This document shows, in pieces, positions 44,121 through 55,620 of a DNA stretch of 64,000 nt. This DNA comes from Molossus alvarezi (Eukaryota > Chordata > Mammalia > Chiroptera > Molossidae). How positions within the stretch are numbered: position 1 is the stretch's first letter; each line of letters begins with the position of its first letter. The position numbers were made by a program, and so were the translations under genes. The notes beneath the pieces are model-generated. The model saw nothing but the letters and a program-made list of their open reading frames with translations, was not told where the DNA came from and did not search any database. Location: NCBI GenBank assembly GCA_037176705.1, contig CM073889.1, forward strand, positions 58,087,596 through 58,151,595. Reading direction: 5' to 3'.

Positions 44121-47100
44121 ATGGCAACTAACAACTATATCAATAATAACCTTAAATGTAAATGGCTAAAATGCTCCAATCAAAAAATATAGGGTAGCTG
44201 ACTGGACATAAAAACATGACCCATATATATGCTGTCTATAAGCAACCCAGCTCACAACAAAACATTCACACAGGATGAAAGGGATGGAAAAAAATTTCCA
44301 GGTAAATGGAAATTTTAAAAAAACCTGGCATAGCAATACTCAAATCTGATAAGATATACTTCAAAATGAGGGCCATAATAAGAGACAAAGAAAGTCACTA
44401 AATAATATTAAAGGGATCAATCCAACTACAGGATATAATCCTAGTAAACACATATACACCAAATACAGGAGCACCAAAATATATTTAAAAACTTCTGGAG
44501 GACTTCAAAGGAGAGCTCAGTAGTAATACAGTCATAGTGTGTGACTATAAACCCCACTGACACCACTGGATAGATCTTCTAGACAAAAAATTAACAAGGA
44601 CACAGAGTCCTTAAATGACAAACTAGATCAGTTGGACCTAATTGATATTTATATAACATTTTACCCAAAAGCTGCAGAATATACATTCTTCTCAAGAGCA
44701 CAAGAGCATTCTCAAAAACAGACCACATGTTAGGACACAAAGTAAGTCTCTACAAATTCAAGAAGACTCAAATCATATCAAGCATCTTCTCAAATCACAA
44801 TGGCATGAAACTAGAAATCAATTACAACAAAAACATTCAAACACATGGATGCTAAATAGCATGTTGTTAATCAATGAATGGGTTACCAAGGAGATCAAGG
44901 AAGAAATTAAAAACTGCCTAAAAAACCAATGAAAATAAACACACAACACCACAAAATCTATGGGGCACAGCAAAAGCCATCATGAGAGGGAAGTTTATAG
45001 CACTACAGTCCTACATCAAGAAACAATAAAAATTTCTAATTGATTTTCTAACCCTACAACTTAAAGAACTATAATATAAACAACAAAACAACAACAACAA
45101 CAAAAAACAGAGCAAGTAGAAGAAAAAAATAGTAAAGGACACAGCAGAAATAAATGACATAGAAACTAAAAAACCAATTCAAAAGTCAATGAAACAAAGA
45201 GCTTGTACTTTGAAAAGATAAATAAGACTGATGGACCTTTAGCCAGAATCATGAACAAACAAAAAAGAGTAGATCCAAATAAACAAAATCAGAAACAAAA
45301 AAGGAAAACTAACAACTGACACCACAGAAGTACAAAGAATCACTAAAACATACTACAAAAAATTATATGTCAGCAAATTGGACAACATGGGCAAAATGGA
45401 CAAATTTCTAGAAACACATAGTCTGCCAAAACTGAACCAGGAAGAGAGAGAAAACTTGAACAGACCAATAACAGCTAAGGACTCTCCCAGCAAATAAAAG
45501 CCCAGGCCCGCACGGCTTCATGGGGGAGTTTTACCAAACATTCAAAGAAGAGCTAATACACATTCTCCTCAAACTATTCCAAAATATCAAAGAAGATGGA
45601 AGAGACTTCCAAACTCATTTTATGAGGCCAGCATAATTCTAATTTCAAAACCAGATAAAGATACTACAAAGAATGAAGACTCCAGGCCAATATCCCTGAT
45701 GAACATACATGCCACAATCCTGAGAAATATTAACAAGTCAGATTCAGCAATACATCAAAAAAATTATTCATCATGACTAAGTGGAATTCATCCCAGGGAT
45801 GCAAGATTGGTACAATATTTGCAAATCAATAAGTGTGATATACCACATAAACAAAATAAAAGATAAAAAACATATGATCATATCAATAGTTGCTGAGAAA
45901 GCATTTGAAAAAAACCAGCACCCATTTCTGATAAAAACGCTCAGCAATGTGGGAATAGAGGGATCATATCTTGACATAATAAAGGCCATATGTGAAAAAC
46001 CTACAGCCAACATCATACTCAATGGGAAAAAACTAAAACTATTTTCCTTAAGAATAGGAACAACTCTTAATTTGTTCCTATTAAAGGGATGCCCACTTTC
46101 ACCACTCTCATTTAATTTAATGTAGTATGGGAAGTCTTACCACAGCAATTAAACATGATTCAAGTTGGGAAGAGGAAGTGAAACTGTCATTATTTGCAGA
46201 TAACATGGCACTGTAAATAGAAAGCCCTAAAGACTCCATCAAAAATCCACTATAGCTAATAAATAAATTTGGCAAAGTAGCAGGATACCAAATTAACAGC
46301 AAGAAATCAACAGCATTCTTATACACCAATGATAAATTCACAGAAAGAAAAACTAAAAAAAAAAAATCCCATTTACCATTTCAGCAAAATAATTAACCAA
46401 CTAAACCAAAGAAGTAAAGGACCTGTTTGCAGAAAACTATAAGACATTTTATGAAGAGATAGAGAAAGATACAAAAAAATGAAAGCATATACCTTGTTCA
46501 TGAATCAAAATAATTAACATCATTAAAATGTCCATACTACCCAAAGCAAGCTATAGATTCAAAGCAATCCCCATCAAAATGCCAATGACATAGTTCACAG
46601 AACTAGAACAAATACTCCAAAAGTTTATATGGAACCAAAAAAGACCCCAAATAGCCACAGCAATCTTGAAAAAGAAGAACAAAGTAGGAGGGATCAAAAT
46701 ACCCGATATCAAGTTACACCTCAAAGCCACCATAAACAAAACAGCCTGATACTGGCCCAAGAACAGGCATATAGATCAATGGAACAGAACAGAAAATCCA
46801 AACACTGACCCACCATTATGCCCAATTAATATTTGACAAAGGTGGCAAGAGCATACAGTAGAGTAAAGACAGCCTCTTTAATAAATGGTGTTGAAAAAAT
46901 TGGACAGCTACATGAAAAAAATAAATAAATACAGACCACCAACTTAAACTATACACAAAAATAAACTCAAAATGGATAAAAGACTTAAATGTGACTTGTG
47001 AATCTATAAAATTCCTAGAAGAAAATATCAACAATAAAATTTCAGACATCACACGCAGCAGAATTTTCACTGATACAAGGCCCAAAGCAAGAGAAAGAAA

Positions 47101-47912
47101 GAAAAAATTAACACATGGTACTACATCAAACTAAAAAGCTTCTGTATGGCAAAAGAAATAAGCATTAAAATGGAAATGAAACACATTATATGGGAGAGCA
47201 TAATTGACAATGATATATCAGATAAGGGGTTAATTTCCAAAATATATAGTGTACTCATATAACTCGACAAAATGAAGACAAAGAATCCAATAATAAAATG
47301 GGCAGAGGACCTAACTAGACACCTCTCTACACAGGACATACAAATGGCCAAGAGACATATGACAAAATCCTCAACATCACTAATCATCAGAGAGATGCAA
47401 ATTTAATGAACAATAAGTTATTACCTCACACCTGTCAGAATGGCTGCCATCAACAAAGCATCAAACAACAAGTGTTGGTGAGAGTGTGGAGAAAAGGGGA
47501 CTCTAGTACACTGCTGGTGGGAATACAGACTGGTCCAGCCACTATGGAAAACCATATGGTGTTTTATCAAACAATTAAAAACTGAACTGCCATTTGACCC
47601 AGTGATCTTTGTTCTAGGAATATATTCTAAGAAGCCTGAAACACCAATCAGAAAGAATATATGTACCCCCATGTTCATAGCAGTACTATTTACAATAGCT
47701 AAGATCTGGAAACAGCCCAAGTGTCCATCAATAGATGTATGGATAAAAGAGCTGTGGTACATATACACAATGGAATACTATACAGTTGTAAGAAAGAAAG
47801 ATCTCCTATCCTTTGAGATAACGTGAGGAACCTGGAAAGTATTATCCTAAGTGAAACAAGCCAATCAGAGAAAGACAAATATTACATGATCTCACTTATT
47901 TGTGGAATATAA
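44121..47912 (+). pseudogene. L1 ORF2, broken, catalytic box altered
   Basis: ATGGCAACTAAC at 44121, stop at 47910-47912, 3792 bp, near the normal length. The endonuclease is decayed throughout. A reverse transcriptase piece is open at 45781-46125 ([12 protein letters not shown]). The catalytic FADD is FADN here (TTT GCA GAT AAC at about 46194-46205), which would remove an essential aspartate. Later pieces are 47602-47826 near the C-terminus. An AAC microsatellite at 45084-45106 lies in the middle. Not functional. Confidence 0.9.
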
Positions 47913-48559
47913 TGAACAAAACAAGCTGATAAACAAAATAGACCCAGAGACACAGAAGTAAAGTATAGACTGACAAACCTCAGAAGGGGGGGAGGGCAAG
48001 AGATAAACCACAGAACTTATATGCATGTATGCGTAACCATAGATATAAACAGCAATGCTGGGGAGGGGTGATGGGATTGGGAGGAGTTTGTCAATGGGAG
48101 AAAAAGGAGAAACATCTGTAACAAAAACAAAAAATAAGAATACCTTGACCAATCACTGTGGCTAAGTCAACCAAAGTAAGAAACTAGAGCACTCATTAGA
48201 AAGAATTGCTTCTAACAGAGAAGAGCAGTTCCCTGGAGAAGGGGGTAATTGAGTGGGAACAGTACAGTCAGTTCCATCTCCCCATATGCACACTCAAAAG
48301 CAAATGCTCTCTGACATGCATATGTGTGTCCCTTTAGACACCTGTTTGCCAAAAAGGCCTCAGTCAGCTGTGGCCACTCATAATCTCAGTCAGCTCGAAA
48401 ACACCAAAGGCCAAGGCTTGCAGACTGGAAAGCTGTGGCCAGCTGGCTTCCATACCTCCATGACAGGCACAGCTGGGGTACAGGAGCAGTTGAGCCTGTC
48501 ATACTACTGCATGCATGTAGGGAAGGGACACAAGGAGTAAACATATCTTTTTCTCTTAG

Positions 48560-48628
48560 AATCCTCTGGTTTTCCAACTTCCACCAAAAGCTGAAAGTGC
48601 CTTTACGCAATATCCAAAAGCCTGGCAA
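48560..48628 (+). other. Candidate internal exon (weak)
   Basis: A pyrimidine-rich acceptor TTTTTCTCTTAG ends at 48559 and a donor GTGAGA starts at 48629. The 69 bp between have two open frames. One (ILWFSNFHQKLKVPL...) would join in phase to the candidate at 49067. I do not recognise the peptide. Short open stretches with such signals arise often by chance. Confidence 0.15.
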
Positions 48629-49066
48629 GTGAGATACCCTTTGCTATTAGATAACAGACAAGGAAGTGAAATTGCCCAGAATTATGTACTGGCCACATAC
48701 CATTCTGAGACAGATGGCATTAAAGAATACCGCCATGCCTTCCTGAGCAACTGTCAGAATTCAGGTCCATTGTACCTGCACCTGGTCTTAATGTTTTCTG
48801 TTACCAAAAATTATATACATACGTATTTTTTCCTGGGAAAAAAGCTGCCCACCTTCCTAATGTGTGTGCTTCTCACTACACCCATGGCAAGTTGGTAGTG
48901 AGAAAGAGTTTGTCATTCTGTCCTATCCCTGTGTGACTTCAAGACTACAAGCAGCAGAGGGGTTGGAAATGGAATAAAACGGGTAGAAACCACTGAGCCT
49001 CAAAATAACATTTCCTGTATTAATTGGTGATTAAATGATTTTACTTTTTTACATTTCCCTTTCTAG

Positions 49067-49136
49067 CTCCGTTGAAAAGTTTCTAAATGATGGCTGGTCT
49101 GATTTCATCAAGAGTAAAACTGTGGTCTCCATCTGA
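49067..49136 (+). other. Candidate terminal exon (weak)
   Basis: It follows a good acceptor (TTTTTTACATTTCCCTTTCTAG, ending 49066). After one leftover base the frame reads SVEKFLNDGWSDFIKSKTVV and ends SI-stop at 49134-49136. The peptide is plausible for a protein C-terminus but not recognised. No nearby poly(A) signal was pinned down. Confidence 0.2.
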
Positions 49137-49493
49137 GAGCACCGAGAGGCCAGCCCCCTGGGGCAGCCCCAGCTCTACCCTGCTGAAGTTAGGGATACAC
49201 GCATCCCATCCCCTGCATTCAGCCTCTCTCTGTTCTCTCTGCCTCTCATCCAGGCTAAAAGGCCCAGCTGCCTTATTAATAGGCCAGTGAGTGTCACACA
49301 CTTGTGGCAAGTAGAGGGTGACACCATCCCCAGGAACCTGTGAGGTATGGTGCTTCCTGGATCCAGAGGTAGTTGTGCTAACCATTTTTGTATTTAACTC
49401 AGCTTTGGCAACAGAGCCATCTAGACAGCAAAGCCAAGTAGGTAAAATATACATTTTAAAACAGAGTCAAAACCAGTGCAGGTAGTAAACAAT

Positions 49494-49506
49494 GAAATTC
49501 AGTCTG
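49494..49506. repeat. Left TSD of L1 3'UTR insertion
   Basis: GAAATTCAGTCTG, identical to 49831-49843. Confidence 0.9.
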
Positions 49507-49733
49507 AACAGTCTGAGGAATGGGGTAGTCCCAGAGACGCGGAAGCGGGGTACAGACTGACAATCCCCTAAAGAGGGGGGTGGTGGGGGAGAGATAAATC
49601 ACAGAACTTATATGCATATATGCATGAACAGTGGACATGGACAACAATCTGGGGAAAGGGCAGGGAGGGAGGGGGGGAATCAGTGGGGGGAAAAGGAGAA
49701 ACATCTGTAACAAAAATTAATTAATAAAAAGAA

Positions 49734-49807
<74 letters not shown>

Positions 49808-49830
49808 AGAAAGAAAGAGAGAAAGAAAGA
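49507..49830 (+). mobile_element. Extremely 5'-truncated LINE-1 (3'UTR only) with GAAA-expanded tail
   Basis: It starts AACAGTCTGAGGAATGGGGT, within the L1 3'UTR, runs about 225 bp through the G-rich tract, then a tail of GAAA units from about 49731 to 49830. A perfect 13-bp TSD proves retrotransposition of this short piece. Confidence 0.93.
49731..49830. repeat. (GAAA)n microsatellite grown from the L1 A-tail
   Basis: More than 20 GAAA units with a few GA interruptions. It makes a long Lys/Glu-type or Phe/Leu-type open frame on either strand, which is not a gene. Confidence 0.95.
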
Positions 49831-50184
49831 GAAATTCAGTCTGGCTGTCTCAGAGGGAATCTGGTCACCTCTGGGAGACTGACTTGGAATTAGTGGGATG
49901 CTCATGCACACAGCAAGCTTGTATAGAGCCAGGAAGCCTGGTGAGGATCTGGGCTTTGTGGAAGACAGTCAATGTCTGTCAAAGCACATGAGAAGATGAG
50001 AAGCTCATCCATAATAATTATAATAAGGGTGGGAAGTTCCAAGTTCTACTGTTAGAGCTACCAAATACATAAGAACTCAAAGGAAGAAAAGATTCTTTAC
50101 AGTTATGAAGATCAGGAAAAAGAGCTACAAAAAAGAAAAGAGAGGAGGAAGGTATTCACGAAAACCTCCCACTACCAAGTTTTG

Positions 50185-50345
50185 ATTTACAGGTCACCTC
50201 ACTCCATCCTAACAGGCACCAGGCCAATCATGCCACCTTCTATAGGGCAGAGGCTCTGAGGGAGGAGGTAAACTCACCAAACACAGAGCTGGCTGGCAGA
50301 CAAGTCAAGATTTCAACCTGGACTGTCCTCAACACATTCTATGGC
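50185..50345 (-). repeat. MIR-like remnant, antisense
   Basis: 'CACTCCATCCTAACAGGCACC', 'GGGAGGAGGTAAACTCACCAAACACAGAGC' and 'TTTCAACCTGGACTGTC' follow the antisense MIR order. 49844-50184 shows nothing recognisable. Confidence 0.45.
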
Positions 50346-50400
50346 CCCCTAGTGGCATTCAACCAAGACCCAGAGAGACTGCATTTCAAGTAGAAAATGG

Positions 50401-50631
50401 GGTGAGATGTCAGGATGGTAGTGGTTGAGTGTCGACCCATGCACCAAGAGGTCACCAGTTCAATTACTGGTCAAGGCACATGCCCAGGTTATGGGCCAAA
50501 TCCCCAGTGGGGGGCATGCAGGAGGTGGCCAATCAATGTTCTCTCTCATCAATGTTTCTCTCTCTCCCTCTCCCTTTTTCTCTCTCTAAAATAAATAATG
50601 AAAAATTATAACAACAACAACAACAACAACA
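50401..50631 (+). mobile_element. VES SINE (classic subtype)
   Basis: The tRNA-like head is GTAGTGGTTGAGTGTCGACC with B-box-like CAGTTCAATTACTGG. Then come CAAGGCACATGCCCAGGTT, CCCCAGTGGGGGGCATGCAG, the ATCAATGTTTCTCTCTCTCC block and a tail with AAC repeats. A short TSD AAAATGG lies at 50394-50400 and 50632-50638. Confidence 0.9.
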
Positions 50632-51355
50632 AAAATGGAGAGCACTCTCTCCTTCCTAGGAGCCAGCCAAACTTCCCCACCCCTTTCTTCTAAGCATCTC
50701 CTAAACTTAGTAAGAGATCCCATGAGGCTTTCAGCTACAGCAGCAATGGGCAGCAGCAGTTGGTCCCAGATTTACTCCTGAACCTGTCCCAAGGCGCCCT
50801 TTTCTTTGATATCTTAGTGAGACAAAGCAGATAAGCCTAGGCCCATTTCCCAGCCCTTTCTTTTTTCACTGTCCTCAGCTTTAATGAACGTCCTCTAAAA
50901 AAAAGAAAGAAAGAAAAGAAAAGAAAAAATGGGGTGGGAGCATCCAAGCTCACAGCAGAGTCCCAGACCCAAAAGGCAACACAGCACAGGGCAGAAAGGA
51001 GCGAGGAATGCAGGCCAGCCAAGGCAGGAAGTTCACAAAAGAAGAGGAAAGCTCAAATGCAGCCTTGCATGGCACTTACAAAGTTGGGAACTGCATGGAG
51101 TTCAGTAGAGAGGACAGCAAGACTATGAACTAGTAAGCTGGACAGCAGTTAACCGACCCTGATACCAGGTGACCTGCAGGGTGGATCATGCACTGGGAGG
51201 CATCCCTGAACCAGGAATTCCCAGGCACTTGGCCTTCTCTAGATTACAGCACAGGTGGGAAATGCATGATCAGCGGACAGGGAAAGGAAGCCTGGGCCTT
51301 TTTTTGATTCTCAACATCTGCCAGGAAAGCTTTTCATTAATAAAATAATAAAATA
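50632..51355. other. Non-coding, nothing recognised
   Basis: Contains an A/G-rich run at about 50898-50928. The short frames at 50837-51128 show no motif. Confidence 0.5.
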
Positions 51356-51490
51356 GCCCGGGCCAGTTTGGCTCAGCGGTTGAGCGTCAGCCTGCGGGCC
51401 AGAGAGTCCAGGGTTCGGTTCCTGCTAGAAGCACGTACCACAAAAAAAATAAATAAATTAATTAATTAAATTAAATTAAAATAAAATAAA
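51356..51490 (+). mobile_element. VES-type SINE, tRNA head only, with A/T-rich tail
   Basis: The head GCCCGGGCCAGTTTGGCTCA through GGTTCGGTTCC is complete. After GCACGTACC the element jumps straight into an AAATAAATAAATTAATTAAT-type tail. About 170 bp of the usual body, including the pyrimidine block, is missing. Confidence 0.85.
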
Positions 51491-51645
51491 ATGGCAAGAG
51501 AAAAATCTATCTGGCAAAAATCCCAATTTACTCTACTGTAAAGAAAACAAAACCGCATTCCTTTTCTATAGTGCTCTGCTGCCTTCTGGCTTTCAGTCAT
51601 TAAAACAGACAGGCAAGAACATTTTGCAGAGGTATATCCCTGAGC

Positions 51646-52056
51646 TCACTCACCTAATACACTCAGAGGGAGTGGTAGGTGACTGTGTGAGGTATAGGAG
51701 CTACCCTTAAAAAAAGGGCTCCTAGCAGGACTCCTTTCAATAACAAGTTCCATGGTGCCTATGCAAGATTCCCTGCTCCCATCACTGTAGATAAGTCTGT
51801 TTAAAGGATAGAACTCAAGAACAAGCTGATGGGAATCTCCTCTGTCCCAATCTCCCAGGCCAACACCCAATAACTCAAGGAATCCTAAGATTCTGGAAGC
51901 CAGATCCTTCGAGAAGAGAGACCAGCTTCCATTACCAATGATAGCTGGCTGGCTCAAAAAGTCCATTACTGGGCACATCTGCAGTAAAGAAAATGTAAGC
52001 TGTGAGAAATCTAGGTAGTCTCGCCAACAAAGCCAAGCAATGGCTCCCCAGTCCAT
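51646..52056 (-). other. Longest open frame outside recognised repeats (136 codons), weak candidate
   Basis: On the minus strand a frame of 136 codons runs 52056 to 51646. An acceptor-like TTTTCTTTACTGCAG lies inside it just before ATGTGCCCAG (about 51985). The product is not recognised: no signal peptide, repeats or catalytic motif, somewhat Leu/Ser-rich. A frame of this size occurs by chance in 64 kb. It lies between a SINE and an L2-like remnant. Confidence 0.15.
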
Positions 52057-52129
52057 ACAACCACCTGCATGTTGGCTGTTTGTTTAGTCAAGTCCAACAT
52101 GACAAAGCTTCTGTATGCCTAGCTCTGTG

Positions 52130-53110
52130 TTGGGCTCTTGTCATTCTCCTGACAAATATGCTTCAAGCACACAGTTTACACTGTTGCTGGAGGAAATAAT
52201 ACAAATAACAACAGTCCTCGAGTACATCCTGGCCTAGTAACATATAATGATCCAAAGGAAGAAGGAACAGAGGCAGAAGATGGAAGGAAGATAATAAGAA
52301 AGAGGAATCAGAAGGGCCCACAGAAAGAAGAGGACACTTGAGCTTGATGTCAGCAGACATCTTTGCCCTGGGCAGAGGACCAGTGACTTAAGTACCTTTG
52401 AAGCTGAAGGTATGTTCCAAGCAAAGCAGAGAGAGATGTAACTGCAGAGTTTTTTGCAAAGTGTGAGAAGCCCAGTCCCTCCAGTAGGGACGCAGGTCTC
52501 CTCCTTGAGGAAAAATTGGGAAGAGGCCTAAGCAGCTTAACTGCTAAGCTATAGGGCTGGGACTTGGTCACAAAAATAAAGAAAAGCCTTGCATGATTTT
52601 GGCCAAAGGAGTAGCATCATCAAACATGTGTTTCTGATAGATAATTCTGGGGGGCATGGTGGAGGATGGATCTCAAGGGAACAAGGACCACTGACAGAGA
52701 GATCAAGTAGGGCGGGAGCCTGCAAAGCAGCAGCTAGAGCCAAGACAACAAGAGTAGTCATGGGAAGAAAAGAGGATTGATTGGTGAGGGAAAACTCAAA
52801 GTTAAGTGAATAGGACTTGTAACTGTAAACAGGTGAGAAAGAGGGAGTAGTTGGGATGCTAACCAGGTTTCTAACTTACTGTTAACCCACTTGGAGAACA
52901 CCAGGACAAGAGCAGGCCAGGGAGACAAAAAAGAGAAATCTGAACGGGATATATCACAGAATTAGGAGTCCTTAGTGTAGGGAGGACAGCTGAAACCATG
53001 GCAAGGTAGGAAATCACCCATGAGTCTACTCAGTAAAAATGGGATATGACCCTGGGGAGTACCAAGACTTAAGGATCAGGCAGGAAATAAAACAAGGCTT
53101 GCTGAAAACA
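52130..53110 (-). repeat. Long L2-like remnant, antisense
   Basis: Recognisable blocks in the expected order: 'AAAGCCTTGCATGATTTTGGCC', 'AGTAGCATCATCAAACATGTG', 'GATAATTCTGGGGGGCATGG', 'GGGAGTACCAAGACTTAAGGATC'. Same family as 14345-14815, 25870-26310 and 26835-27480. Confidence 0.45.
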
Positions 53111-54463
53111 TAACCCTGCGATAAAAGGGCTTAGGATACCAAACTGAAGATCTCCAAGTTTGGGTGAGATTCATAATCTCCTTCCTGTTTGTGCTTTACC
53201 AGAGAGACAAATTCCCTTAAGAAGGCAGAAAGGCAGTCACAAAGAACTACCTCCAACCTTTTTAAAACAAATCTATGTCTTTCCCTCTGCTCTCTCAATA
53301 GACAGATCTTTCCTATCTATGTTTCTTTTGTACTACATATGATTTCAGGCCAATAACTCACCCTTGAAAACTATACCTCAATCCAGAAATACAAAATCAG
53401 GAAAAGTCACACACATTCTTGGTGCAATAAGCCTAGCAAAATTAGCTAAATCTTATGCTGAATTCAAAACAATCCCTCTTGGGAAACTCTATCCTATATC
53501 TCACAAATACTGAGTTGGATTTGGACTCTTCTCCATTTATTTTCCCATCTGGATGAGAATTTTATAAATCTAGAATAGCTTCTTGGCAGCTCCTCCAGGC
53601 TTCAGCTAGCCTCCTGCAACTAATTGATACTTTGAGGTTCACTTTTGGCAGAAACCCTCCTGGCCCTAATTAAACTAGCTCCAGGCCTGTAAGACTAGCT
53701 GTAGGGCCTGGAACCAGACTAGTCAGGAAACAAGCAGATGAGGGTGGGCCCTGGATCCAGCACATGCTAGGCCAATCAGTGGACATCCAGGCTGCCCTGT
53801 ACAGGTCAGAGGAGTTGGTTCTTCAGCCAGGCATTCTTGTCTTCATTTACAAAAACAGCTAAGGCCTTTCTAAACGAATGTTTGTCATGATGCAAGGAGC
53901 TAATGTGGGTTAAAGCACTCAATAGTGGCCAGAGTTACATTTCTTTCAGTCCTTCCTCTCACTGGAAATTACAGTGTAGAAGTACCTGTAACTTTAGGAA
54001 AATTCATTGAAGTAAGGTGACCATTCACATTCTTTATGCTTTCTTCAAAGAGCAAACTGCCCTACCATATTTTAAAATAACAGCAATATAATTTATTGAC
54101 ATCAATTTTGAACTGCCTTATCCATGACCTCATTTGATCTTTAATAATAATCTAGTATGGTCAACAGGTAAGGACAGCATCTCTATCAACAAAATGAGAA
54201 AGCCATGTTTCAGAGAAGTGACTTGACTTGCCCAACCAAAATCACTTAGCTAGTAAAAGGCAAAATAGGAATCTGATTTCCAAACTTAAAATATTTTTTA
54301 ATTTCAAGATTTATTGACCCATTGCTTGCTCTAGGTAAGAAATGTCAGACAAAATATTTTATCTAATTTCTGATTCTAAATTCCATACTCTTTTACAACA
54401 TCATGCTGACTCCCTAAAAAAGATATTCACAAAGTTTAATTTTTAAAAATTTTATAATATAGG
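53111..54463. other. Non-coding region with a MIR-like scrap
   Basis: A MIR-like antisense stretch at about 54115-54290 (CATGACCTCATTTGATC..., TTCAGAGAAGTGACTTGACTTGCCC). 53560-53830 looks faintly LTR-like (GGCCAATCAGTGGACATCCAGGC) but I cannot assign it. No gene is seen. Confidence 0.45.
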
Positions 54464-55620
54464 ATCCGAAAAATGTCAGCGGAGTGAATGGAGCTACACA
54501 GACCATCTCCCAGGACCAAACTGGATTTACAACGAAAATAAAGGCAAATCGTCAGGAAGGGGCAACCGAAAGACACCTTGGAGGACCTCATAACCAGGGA
54601 CACTGACTCAATCCTGGTAGGCTTGTGAGGACGCGAGAGGGGGCCGGGAGCCCACGGTCCACAGCGGCCTGGGCTGGGACCAAGGGACTCGGCGGGAAGT
54701 CGCTGCTACTGCCTGGGCTGCGACCCCGCATGACTCCTGCGAACTCTGCTGCCTGCTAAGCCCTCGGCTGGTGCTGCACGGACTGGCTACAACCAGGAAC
54801 TCAGTAGGACACTACAGCCGCCTAGGCTGCGACCCCGGCTGAGTCCTGCAAACTCTGCGTGCTAAGCCCTTGGCTAGAGCCGCTCGGACTCGCTGGGAAA
54901 AGGGGACACTGCCGGAAGCTGCTGCCACCTTGGCAGTGTCCCGCTACCGCAGCTTAGTCCTGGGGCTTCTGATGCGTGCAACGACCTTGGCTGGTGCCAC
55001 AGCCGCAGCCGCCCTTGGCTGGAAGCTGCACCCTCGGGTTAAAAGTCCCAGGTGGCTCCATGATGCAGAATCTAGACACAGGCTAAATTGGCAGCAGCCA
55101 CTCACCTCGGGCTCTGGCAGAGGGAAGACAGACTGGACTAGAACTGTGTGGGGACACTCGGGATTTGGAGGGTGCTAGACCTTTCGCTGAGTGCAGCCAC
55201 GCAAGACTGTGGCCATTTTACTCCTTCCCAGGGCCCTGGGGAGAGGTGGAGGCCCTTCCCTCAGAGAGTCAACCCCACCTGGTGGCCATTGAAATGCTAA
55301 TTGAGGCCCATTAACAACCAGCAGCTGCCCCACCCTCAGGAAATCCTCTTAAACAGAGCACCTGAGGGAGTTTTTCAGGCAATTCAGAAACCAAGGGTCT
55401 TCAGGTGACCTCTACTAATAGCCTCCAGGCAAAAAAAGCAATAGGATAACTACTATTCCTGGGCTAGCAACACTAACCAGAAAAGCTAAGACTTGAAGGT
55501 GGTGTTTAAAGTGGGTCCTCCCTGGCTCATCCAAACCCAGGAGAGGGAGCCACAAACAGCAGAACACCAACACCCACAGGGAAAATTTGGCAAACTCCTA
55601 AGTCCACTGTGATAGCCAAA
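54464..55620 (+). promoter_or_regulatory. L1 5'UTR, GC/CpG-rich, with about two tandem units
   Basis: Blocks GGGACTCGGCGGGAAG, GGCTGCGACCCCG and AACTCTGC recur with steps of about 112 and 106 bp (starts near 54683, 54795, 54901). They correspond to the units at 35166-35529 in reverse complement. Fewer, more diverged units than there. Confidence 0.7.

Larger units (their letters stand above)
42256..48134 (+). mobile_element. Old full-length LINE-1
   Basis: 5'UTR 42256-43139 of the same type as 15735-16633, ORF1 43140-44060, (GA)n 44075-44112, ORF2 44121-47912, 3'UTR 47913-48125, A-rich tail. Heavily mutated. No clear TSD is found. Confidence 0.92.
48135..49493. other. Low-copy-looking region with weak exon candidates
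   Basis: No repeat family is recognised for most of it. Open frames at 48253-48540 and 48629-48898 have no known motif. Splice-like signals around 48560-48628 and 49067 are described as separate entries. Confidence 0.4.

Noticed and set aside
49717..49911. Ser/Phe/Leu-rich minus-strand frame with a long repeat
   Set aside because: Translation of the GAAA microsatellite in the L1 tail.
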